Assembly: GCA_023313575.1 (NCBI GenBank)
Contig: JAJTTP010000002.1
Location: 1,302,001-1,366,000, forward strand
DNA: 64,000 nt
Direction: 5' to 3'
Source of the DNA: Eutypella sp. D-1
Lineage: Eukaryota > Ascomycota > Sordariomycetes > Xylariales > Diatrypaceae
In this document: piece by piece, positions 50,501-62,011 of the stretch
Position numbering within the stretch: the stretch's first letter is position 1
Layout: the number at the start of each line of letters is the position of its first letter
Made by a program: the position numbers and the translations under genes
Notes under the pieces: generated by a model
What the model was told of the DNA's origin: nothing
Seen by the model: the letters and a program-made list of their open reading frames with translations, nothing else
Databases searched by the model: none

Positions 50501-52282
50501 GCGCCGATGCGACAATATTGCTGGGTACAAGACCGTGTTCATCCCGGGAGACTCGCCCAGCTTCATCTTCAAATCTTCGAAGACGCTGCCCAAAGTCATC
50601 GGGCTGCAGGGCAAGGCGATCCGGGGCATGAGCTCGTTTCACACCGAGGGCTGCGAGCGCGGGTTCATATTCGCGGACTCGAAGGGCACGGCGCGCGTCT
50701 CGCAGATACCGGCGAGCGACACGACGTATGCGGATATCGGCATGTCGCTAAGGAAGCTGCCCATGGGCGTAGACGCGCACACCATCACGCACCACCCTCC
50801 ATCGGGGATGTACGTGGCGGGCTGCGACGTGCTGGAGCCGTTCGAGTTGCCGAAGGAGGATGACTATCACAAAGAGTGGCAGTACGAGAAAGACCTCACG
50901 TTCAAGCCGATGGCTGAGCGCGGGCTCATCAAGCTGCTGAACCCGTCGACGTGGACGGCGATCGATACGGTGGAGATGGACCCGTGCGAGGTCGTCATGT
51001 GCGTCGAGACGCTCAACCTCGAGGTGTCGGAGTCGACGCACGAGCTGCGACACCTCATCGCGGTGGGCACGGCGATCGCGCGGGGCGAGGATCTGCCGAC
51101 TAAGGGTCGCGTATACGTGTACGACGTGGTGACGGTGATCCCGGAGCCGGGGCGGCCGGAGACGGACCGGCGACTCAAGCTAGTGGCGCGGGAGGAGATC
51201 CCGCGGGGCGCGGTGACGGCGCTCTCAGAGATCGGCACCCAGGGCCTCATGCTGGTGGCGCAGGGCCAGAAGTGCATGGTCCGCGGTCTCAAGGAGGACG
51301 GCACCCTGCTGCCCGTCGCCTTCATGGATATGAACTGCCACGTGACGGCGGTGCGGGAGCTCCGCGGCACGGGCCTCTGCCTCCTCGCCGACGCCGTCAA
51401 GGGCCTCTGGTTCACCGGCTACACCGAGGAACCCTACAAGATGATGCTCTTCGGCAAGTCCGGCACCCGCCTCGAGGTCCTCTCCACCGACTTCCTCCCC
51501 GACGGCGACGACCTTCTCATCGTCGCCTGCGACGCTGACGGCGCTATCCACGTGCTGCAGTTCGATCCGGAGCGTGAGTTCACCTCTCTTTCCCCCCTCC
51601 CCCTTTCCTTTAAGTTGTCGAGGACGAAAGAACCACCGCTAACGAAAACGTCCAAACAGACCCCAAGTCCCTGCAGGGCCACCTACTACTGCACCGGGCG
51701 ACGTTCTCAGCAGGCGCGAGCCCGCCCACGAAGAGCAGGCTCCTGCCGCGTACGCTGGCGCCCGACTCGGACTATCTACAGTACCACCAACAGCAAGCAG
51801 AATCGCAATCGCAACAGCGGCAGCAGAACGGCACATCCGCTCAAAGCAAAAACGATGCCTCCACCTCCTCACCACAAGACCAGCAGCAATCACCTCCACC
51901 GCCATCGATCCTCCTCCTCGCGAGCCCAACAGGCGTCCTCTCGACCTTAACACCCCTGACGGAGCCGCAGTACCGACGCCTCTCAATCTTAACGACGCAG
52001 CTGTTTTCCTCGCTCCCGCACCCCTGCGGCCTCAACCCGCGCGACTACCGCGCGCCGTCCGCGTCCTCGCCCGCGCCGGGCGTCAGCGTCGATGGCGGGG
52101 CCGGAGGAGGCGGGGCCACTGGCTCCACCGTCGTCGACGGCGGTCTCCTCGCCCGCTGGACCGAGCTTGCCGCCGGCAGGCGCGCCGAGGTCGCCGGCCG
52201 CGTCGGCTTCAACGTCAATGCCGACGATGTCCGCGATGTCCTGCGCGAGGTCCTCGGTCCCGATGGCCTGGGGTATCTATGA
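47537..52282 (+). CDS. CFT1: Cleavage and polyadenylation factor subunit Cft1 (CPSF-160/CPSF1), 5 exons
   Basis: Largest subunit of the nuclear pre-mRNA 3'-end processing complex. It is a multi-beta-propeller scaffold for poly(A)-signal recognition. Predicted length is 1,494 residues, near the fungal norm. Exons are 47537-49658, 49723-50039, 50091-50264, 50325-51573 and 51660-52282, all GT-AG and in phase. The start MQCYAELTPPTAVTHSLYLPF is the usual fungal Cft1 N-terminus, followed by NLIVAKASLLQIF. The N-terminal propeller (MMS1-N-like) occupies the first exon. An acidic linker (DLDLDDEDLDDMDDDDNDD) lies near residues 483-510. The CPSF-A C-terminal region lies in exon 4 (GRVYVYDVVTVIPEPG, KLVAREEIPRGAVTALSEIG, DLLIVACDADGAIHVLQFDPE). 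The last exon has a Gln/Ser-rich, probably fungal-specific insert and ends GPDGLGYL. It converges with the gene at 53271-54095. Confidence 0.96.
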
Positions 52283-53270
52283 AGTAATGTATATGTCGAG
52301 CGCGTGGGGCGGGGGGTCGGCTAGTTGGGTTAGGGACGAGCGGACGAGAGCGGTTTTTTGGGTTGTTGTTGCGGAATGATAAAGGGGCCTCTAGGTGAGG
52401 CAGGTAGCTAGATTAGGTGATCGATGAGCCCAGACTATGCGCGATACTGCTGCTGCTGCTTCTTGCTTACAGGTTGTTGCAAAACGGATTATCTACATAG
52501 GCGAAAGGTCTTTTTTATCGCGGTTATTGATAGATCTCTTCCTCTTGGAAAACAAAATAATAAAGAGGGAGGGGATGCACATAGCAAGCTAGGTCTCGTC
52601 GCACCTTGCCAGTTTCCGGATTTGAAGAGCGTCTTGTGGTGAAAATGCAAATGTTGTACGTATCCAGCTCTAAGATCATATATTCGGCCCCTACGTAATA
52701 GTACGATAGGTTAGATACTTCTAGCACTGTTATATCATATTTACTTGCCTTTGGTTCAGTTCCAGTCTCCATCTCAAGCAGCAATAGCACGTGGGATAGC
52801 ATATGTTTGATAAGAGTGAGGCGTGCTGTGTGTTGAATCGGAGGTTCCATTCCAGGGTTAAGAGACTCTCTTTCTCGGAGCATCACAAATCTTTCTATTC
52901 TTAATTTCAGGGCAATCCATTCCCGGTCCCGCGTGTCTCTTTCCAAGCCATGCCGTGTCCCAAACTCCCCAGTTCCAAGCTCCTCGTAACCCACGGTTCG
53001 CCATGTGCCAGTTTATTTATTTATTCAGTTTCTATCCTACCCATTCCCCGTATAGCCCTTATAGATATCCGGCCAGCTTTCTTCTTCGTACTCCCGTTGC
53101 CCTCCTAGTGCGTCTTTCTAGTTATGGAAGCGCAACCCGGGAGGATAGGTATGGAAAACGTGGTTTGTAGGTGATGTTGCAAGTCGGTGGTTTAAGAGGA
53201 CGGATGTGTAAGGACGACGAATTTACCAATGTACATTATATATACTACTATCATTCGGCCCATGGGTCTG
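52283..53270. other. 3' intergenic region between convergent genes
   Basis: About 1 kb between the 3' ends of CFT1 and the minus-strand gene at 53271. A 156-residue minus-strand frame (52524-52994) has no recognisable domain, and I treat this as 3' UTR and spacer. Confidence 0.6.
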
Positions 53271-54095
53271 TTACGCATCATCGTCCTGCAGCTTCCGCTT
53301 GATGCTGCCGATGCGCCTTTTGAGGCCGTCGCTGAGCCGCTTGGAGGACTTGGTGTTCGCTCCGCTTCGCCGGACATCGGCATCGCGCGACTCCGCCTCG
53401 GGAGCAGGCGCCCGCCGCCTCCAGCCCGCGGCCCCGGACTCACTGTGGCTTCGCTGCCGGACGGCGACGTAACCATCCTTGGGTCCCGGCCCGTGTCTCC
53501 TCCTGCCACTGGCGCCGTGGCCGCCGGCCGTAGACCGCATCTCGTAGACGTTGCTGCCGGCGCGGTCGCCGTCATCGGGGAGGCCGGCCCTCCGACGGCG
53601 CATCTTCTGCTCGCGGGCGTCGCGCTCGATAGTGTAGGAGGGCTCGCCCTTGCCCTTGAGATCGTCAGGGTGATAAGGGACGTGTTCCCAGCGACGGTAG
53701 GGGCCGCCGGGGGCGTCGGGTTCGCGCATGAGGTCGGCGCCCTCCTCGTAGCTCATGCGGCGGCCGAACAAGTCGGTCTGGCCCGAGGGCACGGAGGCAG
53801 TGCCTTGCAGCGGCACGTGGTGCAGGAGGGAGTCCCGGATGTACTCGCGCGGCGTGGCGGCTAGCGCCAGCATGTTGGTCCTGCGCACGGCTTCTACCGG
53901 CGCATACCGCTTATCCCGGTTCCGCGAGGCCAGCGTTGCATCGTACGGTCCGTCGTGGTGGTAGGCGCCCCCGATGCCGATGTCGTCCAGTGCGTCGATC
54001 GGGTCCGGCGCCGCCATGTTTTTCCTCCGCAGGTGTGGCGCCCGGTTTGCTGTCTTCGTCTCCCTTCGGATCTGCTCCAGTGGCCGCGTCGTCAT
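53271..54095 (-). CDS. Conserved ascomycete protein, possibly Pal1-related
   Basis: Single-exon frame of 274 residues. Residues about 40-170 look like a conserved fungal block: YHHDGPYDATLASRNRDKRYAPVEAV, then a stretch with TPREYIRDSLLHHVPLQGTA, RMSYEEGADLMRE, and YHPDDLKGKGEPSYTIERD. The HxGPYDA...RNR pattern resembles the start of the Pal1 cell-morphology domain, and proteins with this block occur across filamentous ascomycetes, by my recollection. The C-terminal third is basic, Arg/Ser/Gly-rich and probably disordered, ending with a Lys/Arg-rich helix (LSDGLKRRIGSIKRKLQDDDA). No signal peptide, membrane segment or catalytic motif is seen. A second Met lies at residue 27, but the first is kept because the residues between them are basic like the rest. 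Strong GC bias opens frames on both strands, and the 211-residue plus-strand frame is a shadow. Confidence 0.78.
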   Translation of the reverse strand: MTTRPLEQIRRETKTANRAPHLRRKNMAAPDPIDALDDIGIGGAYHHDGPYDATLASRNRDKRYAPVEAVRRTNMLALAATPREYIRDSLLHHVPLQGTASVPSGQTDLFGRRMSYEEGADLMREPDAPGGPYRRWEHVPYHPDDLKGKGEPSYTIERDAREQKMRRRRAGLPDDGDRAGSNVYEMRSTAGGHGASGRRRHGPGPKDGYVAVRQRSHSESGAAGWRRRAPAPEAESRDADVRRSGANTKSSKRLSDGLKRRIGSIKRKLQDDDA

Positions 54096-55651
54096 TTTTG
54101 TCTGGCTGTCTAGGGTTATAGGAAATAATCGTCGGCGTTGTTGTTCCCGTCTTGGTCCGCCTTGGTTGGCAAAGTTGATTTTAGGCTTTTGTTAACCTGC
54201 AAGCCTTCAAGTCCTTTTCTCAGGTGTTCTAGGTATGGTTAAAATTTTAATTTATGCTCGAAGGTACTAGAATCTAGTCCTTTTTAAGTGTCTTTATGTA
54301 CTTTTTTTTCTGGGGATATCTCAACTGGAGTATTCGATCTATGAAGGAATAGGTTTGACTTCAATCTGAGTCTAATATATATACGAAAGTAAAACCTTCG
54401 CTACAGGTGGGAGGAAATTCAGTGAACGCGCGTCCTCAGTATATATAATAGGCTGATAGGCGGCCACTTGGTAGGCAAGTCACGGTTTTATGATGTAATC
54501 CCACTTCCGGCCGATTCTTCACATAGTGCTTGGTGCGTCCTGAACCCTGCCAGCCAGCCGACTATTCCGCCTGCCAGTCAAAAGGGTCCGCCCAGAGTTA
54601 GATCCATACATAATATGCAATACTTCTAAGATTTATAGCCTAACAGCCTAGCTGTCTGGCTGCCAGACTACCAGGTTAGTTGTTAAACTAAGCTGTGGCG
54701 TGGTAATTTGTTGACGTCACCTAGTTACGTGCTACGTAAACTCCCACTCTGAGCCACTAAGCACAGCCCGAGTACAGGCAGTCAGTCTAGGTAATCATCA
54801 CTAATTTCAGAATCGATAGAAGTGTTACTGCAAATTTGTTACGAATTTCAGTCTTATCTATTACCCTTTTGTTCTCATTCCCGGGGCCTCCGGCCCACCT
54901 CCTCGTCAGGCAGGGGGAAGGGCAAAGGAGTAGTAGAACAGGTACGATATAGCAGTGGTTTTAAAAGGCGTGGATGTCTACGGTAGCGTTAATACGGTTA
55001 AAAATTAATTAATATGTCACTGAGCTAGTCATCGGACTGATATATGGCAATGCCACATGTCATATGCCAGTTGATGCTCAAGTGAATTTGCCTTCGATCA
55101 AATCCATTCATTCGTGATGTTATCAAAATAGGGACAGAGCTCTTCTGTCCCCCTAATCGATATTGACCAGGCGTACCTCCAGCAGTTAGTCATTTTTCGA
55201 GAAGCGGCTACCTAACGAAGGGAACTGAGACAAAACCTGGGAATCCATCCGTAGCATTGATATCGGTTTCCTAGATAAATTACCTCAATATCGTATGGCC
55301 TCTTGTACAGATCTGGTATGGGCCTGCGTGCCTGCTTGCATAGCCATCAGCCCTACCAGTGGGTCCGGGAAGCCTATTTTAGCGTGTGACAGTAGCATGT
55401 GAAAACACTACTGAGCAGCATCACTCCGAATGGAAACCAAACCAGGTACCTATAGTTAACACCTTCCCATTTTGGCACAATACAACTTCAAGCTCCAGCA
55501 ATCCCTTCCAAGGTTAGCGCTAAGACGTAACCGCCTAGCTGATTAGGTATTATTCGGTTTGCCGAGGTCGACGGGTATCAAGTATGGGATCGAGGATAAG
55601 ACGGTGTCAAATTTATGCCATATAGCGGTCGCGTTGCTGGTATCCATTACA
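54096..55651. other. Divergent promoter region between the Pal1-like gene and USB1
   Basis: No gene. AT-rich sequence at 54.2-54.4 and 55.0 kb. A CRE-type palindrome TGACGTCA sits at 54712-54719, which a bZIP factor could bind, though it is over 600 bp from either start. Confidence 0.6.
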
Positions 55652-56744
55652 ATGGTGTTGGTGGATTACTCGTCTGATTCCGAGCCCGACCAAGAACCAG
55701 AAACGGGTCATATCAATCCAGCACTCCCAGCAGACTCAACAGTCAAGCTTGATAAAAAGGCTACATCCTCTCCGGTTCGTAAGAGACGGAAGCTATCGGG
55801 AGCAAAAACGTCTGAGGCGAGCTCAGCGCTGCCACCGTTGCCCGTCGCTTTTCATGATCTATACGCGTCCACCGTTCGCGTGAGCACGAGTGACGACCCG
55901 GCGCTCCACCAGGGCCGGAAGCGCGTGAACCCGCATCGCGCCGGTAGCTGGCCAACTCATCTATATATCGAATGTAAGCACGTTTGCCCCCGCCGGTGTC
56001 ATTGAACCCGAGGTTAATAGTAAGGGAAAAGGGCATCCGACAGTCACCGAGCGCGAACTTCTCGCTTCCCTGCTGGAGGGGACGCAGTCGTCCGTGCCGC
56101 CGTCCACGGAGATCCTGTCGTTCCTGAACTCGGACCTGGGTGCGCCCCAGCCGCTGCACATCAGCCTTTCACGGCCCATCGTGCTCAGCACAGCACAGAA
56201 GGACGAGTTCCTTGAACGCCTCGTCGCCGATCTCGGCGGCAGCAGCGTCCGACCCTTTGACCTGGCACCCCGCGCCCTCGCCTGGCATAGGACGCACGAG
56301 TCCGCACGCTCGTTCCTCGTCCTCAGGGTCGCGAGCGCCGCACCGGCCGTCGCTGTCACCGCCGGTGATGATCCCGAGACTGCGAATTCGCGATCCGGGT
56401 CGAGCAACCCAGAGCTCACGGAGCTTCTGCGCCGCTGCAATAAGCTAGTGGAGAGTCACGGCCAGCCGCCACTGTACGCCCCGCGGACGTCGAGGGCCGG
56501 CGGCAACCCCTCCTCAGCGCCAGACGACGCGTTCCACATATCCGTGGCATGGTCGTTTGCCGACGTAGACGAGAGTCTGCGGGAACGGACCGAGGAGGCG
56601 TTCGTCGCAGACCCCGCGCTCCGGCGCAGCGTGCTGGCCATGCGCGTCCGCGTCGACGGCATCAAGGCCAAGATCGGCAACATCGTCACGCACGTCGCAC
56701 TGCCAACGAGGGGAAGCGGCGGCAGCAGCGGCAAGGACATGTGA
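55652..56744 (+). CDS. USB1: U6 snRNA phosphodiesterase Usb1 (Mpn1), 2 exons
   Basis: Nuclear 3'-5' exoribonuclease of the 2H phosphoesterase superfamily that trims the oligo(U) tail of U6 snRNA and leaves a protective terminal phosphate. Exons are 55652-55973 and 56032-56744, giving 344 residues. The 58-nt intron was placed so that the family motif YIEWHP is rebuilt across the junction (GT-AG, in phase). The two catalytic HxS motifs are H150-I-S152 (HISLSR) and H276-I-S278 (HISVAW). The N-terminus is a short acidic and basic low-complexity segment (DYSSDSEPDQEPE, PVRKRRKLSG) that could serve as a nuclear localisation signal, as in other fungal Usb1. The start is the ATG at MVLVDYSSDSE. An upstream in-frame extension exists but has no support. 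Confidence 0.93.
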
Positions 56745-59700
56745 TGCACGCTTTCGCCGTGCCTTCTCCCCGTGACCCGTGCTGATCGCGCAATATGTAC
56801 TACGTACTTCCCAGCAGGACGTACTTTCCGCTTAGTCCTTGCGGGCTCGGTGCACGAGCCCCGAGTGTCTCGTGTAACTGCGATAAGGATTCACCACGGA
56901 CCACTGAATCACACAGCATCACGCAGCGGTGAAAAAGCCTCCCTTCCCACCAAAAAAACCTGTAGCAAATGTACCCAAGGCCGGGGTTGACGTACATACA
57001 TAGCACTCGCATGCATACTCAGCTAGCCTCGATATCTGCGATGGCTTGACAAGTCATATTTCCCATCTTACTTACGCATATAATCATTAGACTTACTTTA
57101 TGTGAAGCAGAGACGTATGCCCGTAATCCAAGGTGCTTGCTGTAATTGCCATGGGTATGATGATGGGGAATGTGTCTGCACATCTCGGGCACAACATGTA
57201 TCTCCCGTCTCCGCATGTACATACGCCGGACAGTTCCTAAGAGCCTATCTAAAGTGAGGCTACGACGTGAAGCTCGTCAGGCTCGTAAGCTTCATCATCA
57301 TTACCCCCCCTTCATTAGTCGATCGCGGGCGGGCCTCGTTTCACCTGATTCCCCGTTCTTATCATCGAGTAGCACTTGCCCCTCCGCAGTCCGATCTCAC
57401 CACCCAATACCCTTGCTGCTTGTATCTTCGAATTCACACGCCGGAAAACTGTTTCTCGATGTTTCGATCCCGGACTCTCACCCCCTCTCCACCCTTCCTT
57501 GGCTTCGGCTCACGTCTGCCTGTACATGCTTAAGACAAACATACCTATTCCCGCCAAGCGACCAAGCCTACGATCTGCCATTAACTAGCAGTCTTGGCTT
57601 CTTACGGGCCCAGGCGCTAGTGCACGTAGCCTGAGTCTGACAGCCAAGGGGGACACCCTCCAGTCTCAGGGGCAGTCGGTAGATCTGTCGACACGGTAGT
57701 GTGTGTAGGTCACCTACTCGTACGAAAGGCAAATGGGTTATTATGAGGTGATCGTGCCTTGACGAGTGGTCGATGTTTTTTCCCGTGTCTTGTGCGTGGA
57801 CGAGGAGGCGTTTCGCACTCAGGCCGATCTCATCGACGGGGGGCGAAGGCGATAGAACCAGGTATAACCAGCCAGCTATGTATTGAATAGCGTGTGTGTT
57901 CTTCTAGACAGAAACATGCCGCTTGTGGAGCTTGTCGCGAAGGGTTCGGCGACGTGTGTGTCGGATATCGACGGTCAGGTGTGTAGTACGGGCACGGGCT
58001 CGGCGCTTGGCGTAATGACGGCAGGTGTTTCTGGCTTTGCACCGTCGCCGCCCCTAACGGATACATATCTATTCATCTAGGTAGCAGTTGCACACTTCCT
58101 CTTCTAGAATGAAAGTATCCGGCGGGCGGAAGTTTGCGATGGTGTAGGGTAAGACGAGTTGCACATTGGCAGTGGCGTTATGCGTCATGTTGACTCTCCC
58201 TTGTGTCTCCTACCATACCACCCCCTTTTTCTTTTCCCCAGGTCTATTTCGATAGTGTCTATAGCTTGGCGCGCCAAGTGAACCACCCTCGAGCAGTAAT
58301 ACCGTTGGCGTAATCTGGTGACATATGCTCATCGAAGATGTGTGTTTATCTCTGAACTATCTCGCAACAATAGTCGAAAGGCTCTTGCTACGGTTCACCT
58401 GCTACCTATACAGGGGAGTATGAAGCGACTGGATAGTTTGGCAGGCATGCCATAACATGCCTGCCCATTACTTACTTACCTGTACGCCGGGTACTTTAGT
58501 TACGGGCGCGGGGCCACTCGCTCCTGTCTGGTCCTGTCGATCACCCGCCTTCCCGTCGTCGCCAAGGAGGCCAAGAGTGGGAGGTGACAGATGCGATGCG
58601 AGGGGTTCCGGGGCACGACACGTCCGGGAAAAGAAAAGAAGAAAGAAGGGGAAAGAAAGAAAATTCTCAGAGGAACAAAGAGAGATGCCTCTCTCTCTCT
58701 CTCTCTCTATTCTCTTACTCTTTTGCTGCCTGTCCCATCCCGTCGAAACTGCTTTTCTTGGCCGGATCACGAAGGCGTACTGCCAAGGTAGGCTGTTCCC
58801 GAGCTGGCCAGTGAGATCCTTCTCTTTTAGTCACAATTGTTATTCATGGTTTCCATTTCCCCGTCGGTTGCAAAAATTTTGGGAAAAATTTAAGAAAAAT
58901 AAAATAATAAAACTGGATACGGGGTCCTCCGGGCGCGATACGTCACGTCACGTAGGCTATAGCCGATGGTAAGCCTTTTAGGTTTTTGGACCACGGCTGA
59001 GGTCGGGCGGACAGGCGGAGGACTATCCGACAGCTCCTGTTTTAATTCATCATTTTCTTCTCACTTCTCATTTCCCCTTGTACCGCATGGCGAATACTTT
59101 TGCGATTGGCTGGTAAATCCACCACCTATGTAGATTACCTTTGTCGCTAGATAGTTAACCCTAGGGCGCCAGCGGGCGGGTAAGGACGCGAGAAAAACGG
59201 CCTCACCGAAACCCCACCCGTGGTATCCATGGCTTATTGTTAGACATCCAGAACGTGCTATGCAGTTTGTCAGACATTGCTTTAAGTCAGATAATGACTC
59301 TATTGGCTTATGCAAGTATTCGTTCATATGACTGCGCAGATACCCTCTCCGTCTTGCTCGTCAGCAGTCAGCAGCAGCGGCTCTTGTTATCTCGGAGTTT
59401 ACCCCATGGGCCAGGTTCGTAGATGTCGGGGTGGTGAGACAAGCATCCAAGGTAGAACCCAGCCGGCATGTGTCAGACGTCCAGTTCGCCAGCGAACATC
59501 CCCGCGAACTTGCCCAATCATGAAAAGGTGAGTTCGCGTAAAGAGGAAGACACAGGAAGAGAGCAAAAGAATAGCGCGGGCCAGAAACTTCCTCGCTGCC
59601 CGCAGGGGAATCGAGGGTTTCACTACAGAACGGCAGAGTGATATGTGAGCATTCCCGTCTTGGTAGAGGTCTTAAGCCGACTTGGCAGGCACTTCAATCG

Positions 59701-61732
59701 CGAACCTTAAAATCACAGGTATGTACAATATTCCCAGGAAAGCCCGACTACATACGTAGTATTGCAATAACTCATAAGTGATACACCTGCGGAGCACATC
59801 AAATCGCCGTTAGGTTCTGATAGCCACACAGAAGACTCGGAAACATAGGGCGGGAGTAGTGGGCCAAGAGGAAGGTCACTGCAAATAGCTACTACATACG
59901 TGCATACAGGGACCTCGATATCTGAAATGCGATCTACGCGTTTCTGCCAAGAAAACAAGCATTCTCCCACCTCTTGGTATCGTGAAACTTTACATGATAC
60001 CACGATATGACTAGCAGAGGCCGCGCTGTCCAATACATGGCTCCGGCGGCAGGATCCCCCAGCAAACAATCTGCTCATGCTGTATTATGTACGGATACCT
60101 ATTTACTCGGGCATTTAAGTGAAGAGTATATTGGGCTAGGTCCTTGTTTATACGTGCGTGCGTACGTACGCACGTATAGAGGTGGGTGAGGATTAGGTAG
60201 AAAGATTGTATGTCTGCGACGCGGAAAGCCTGGATCCCTTCTGGATCTACGAGAGACTAGACTAGACTGCTTGCACCACCCACACTCATACCCGGATGGA
60301 CAAATGGGCAGACGGATGGATAGACACGGCTCTACCCAAGCAGATTAGAAAGGTAGGTACAAATCAGGTGGAAGCAAGTGTATCCGACCCGACGGCCTTT
60401 GCGCCGATGATGCTAGTGATCACGTCCCTTGTCAAAAATATGTAATAAAATACCTATAAAATCGGCCGACTCCTCTATGTCGCTATAATCTACGTAAGTG
60501 CGTGAGAATGAGGATGCTATCGCCGTCTCTGGCCAGCTAATGCAGTCCCGATTGCCCGAAGCGGTCATTGCACGCGGCCATCCCATACCTGACGCCTCTC
60601 TTTTCCCCTGCCAACCTGGACCCTACGAGAGGTAGGGCTACACGGCGATGCATGGGCTGGTGGGAACCGGGATATGCGGACGAAACATAACTTAGCTCGA
60701 CAAAGCGGCACGGCAGAAGGGGGTTCAGAAGGATAATTTATTGGGCAGGTTGTGTAAATGCGGTCTGCTGATCGGCGCCCCTAGTCTGTAAGGCCTGATA
60801 GGGCAAAGCTAGCAAGCGCAATGGCTTGGATAAGGGCATTTGTCAAGCCCCATCTATTGCTTGTTTTTCTGTCACATAACCACACAGTACTCTTATCTTC
60901 ATTCTTATTTTGCACCCTTGGATGATCATGTAGCGGGCATGACGAAAGGGGTCCAGTGCGTACTGAATAGAAGGGTCGTAGGTCACCAAGTATGCGAGCC
61001 AAGATGTGCCAATGTGCTTACAATCAATTCACTTTACGTAGCAATAAAGACCTTATTTTGCCTCATTGGGGGGTTTTTTTTTCTGAATTTTTTTCTTCTC
61101 GTTCAGGTAGGTTACTCGGAAAATTCTCCACCATCTCGAATAGTCTAGCCAGCCAAGTCACGCTTTTGCACTTCTCTTCCCAATACGATAGTTACAATTT
61201 TCTGTAGTAAACCTTTTTTTCCCATCCACATAGCCCAGGCCCAGCCGGAAACCCCAGAACATGTATGAATGTAAAAAGAAAAAATTCAATCGTGTTGAAA
61301 AACGCCCGCTTAACCGCCCCGCCTTTCATGAAGCGAAAGTCCGTTGGGACATAACCCGCCGCTAACCCGCATCGTGTCGTCCTGGGTTGGTAGGTAATGG
61401 TGGTTAGCTAGCCAGGCCTCCCCTTCCCCCGTCACCCCACACCCACATCCCCCGAAGCCGAAACGCGAGATCCCTCCTAGCTAGGGTGGGCGCATGACTA
61501 TGAGTCCAGAGTCCAGAACAGCTAGGTTGCTGTTTTCTCTCTTTTTTTCCTTTCGTCATTTTTCTCTTTGGTGGGGGAGGAAGAAGATGCAAATGCGGGT
61601 GGGTGGAGGATTGGTGCGTAGCGGGAACGGGTTTGCCCCTCCGTCGTTGGAGGTTCGTCTAGTCATCACATGTCATGTCATAATCTCGTGATTTCTTTGT
61701 TTTCCAGCCAAAGTTTGCGGTGGCGGGAGGAT
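56745..61732. other. Intergenic region, about 5 kb
   Basis: No supported gene. The largest frame (57170-57634, +) has no domain. A CT microsatellite lies at 58688-58708, and an inverted GTGCGTGCGTACGTACGCAC element at 60151-60176. Composition is mixed, with T-rich tracts near 58.9 and 61.07-61.1 kb. Confidence 0.6.
58688..58708. repeat. (CT)n microsatellite
   Basis: About ten CT units in an A/G-then-C/T asymmetric stretch. Frames over it read only Leu-Ser repeats. Confidence 0.85.
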
Positions 61733-62011
61733 TCATTCGACGGCAACCTCGTTGGTGACCTCGTGCCAGTCTCCCTTGTGGTCGCCAGGGTGCTCGCCCC
61801 AGTGGACGGGTCCGAGCTTGAGGAACCGCAGGTTCTTGCTGGCCTCGCCGCTAGTGGTGCTGGTGCTAGAACTGCGGCGAGGCGCGGCGGCGGGCGTTGT
61901 GTCCTGGGTCGTGGGGTACGACTCCGAGGTCGTGGGCGCCAGAGACAGGAAGGTCTTAGGAAAGGGCTCGATCTTGCGGAAGCTCTTGGTAGAAGACGGA
62001 GAAGAAGACAT
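61733..62011 (-). CDS. Small conserved fungal protein, 92 residues, function unknown
   Basis: Single-exon frame starting ATCAAGATG. The N-terminal two-thirds are Ser/Thr/Pro-rich and probably disordered. The C-terminal part (FLKLGPVHWGEHPGDHKGDWHE, ending VAVE) is His/Asp/Trp-rich, and I recognise it as a short motif conserved in uncharacterised small ascomycete proteins. No signal peptide or membrane helix. The regular His and acidic residues could bind a metal or a partner, which is inference. A TATA-like element (62101-62109) lies about 90 bp upstream in a T-rich stretch of the plus strand, consistent with a short leader. It is isolated from other genes. Confidence 0.75.
   Translation of the reverse strand: MSSSPSSTKSFRKIEPFPKTFLSLAPTTSESYPTTQDTTPAAAPRRSSSTSTTSGEASKNLRFLKLGPVHWGEHPGDHKGDWHEVTNEVAVE

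Noticed and set aside
52524..52994. Minus-strand frame of 156 residues
   Set aside because: No recognisable domain, no conserved motif, and a position in the 3' spacer between convergent genes.
53229..53864. Plus-strand frame of 211 residues
   Set aside because: Antisense shadow of the GC-rich gene at 53271-54095, which carries the recognisable conserved block.
57170..57634. Open frame of 154 residues on the plus strand
   Set aside because: Ser/Pro/Leu-rich without domain or regular codon bias; overlapping frames of similar length are open beside it. No gene is supported.
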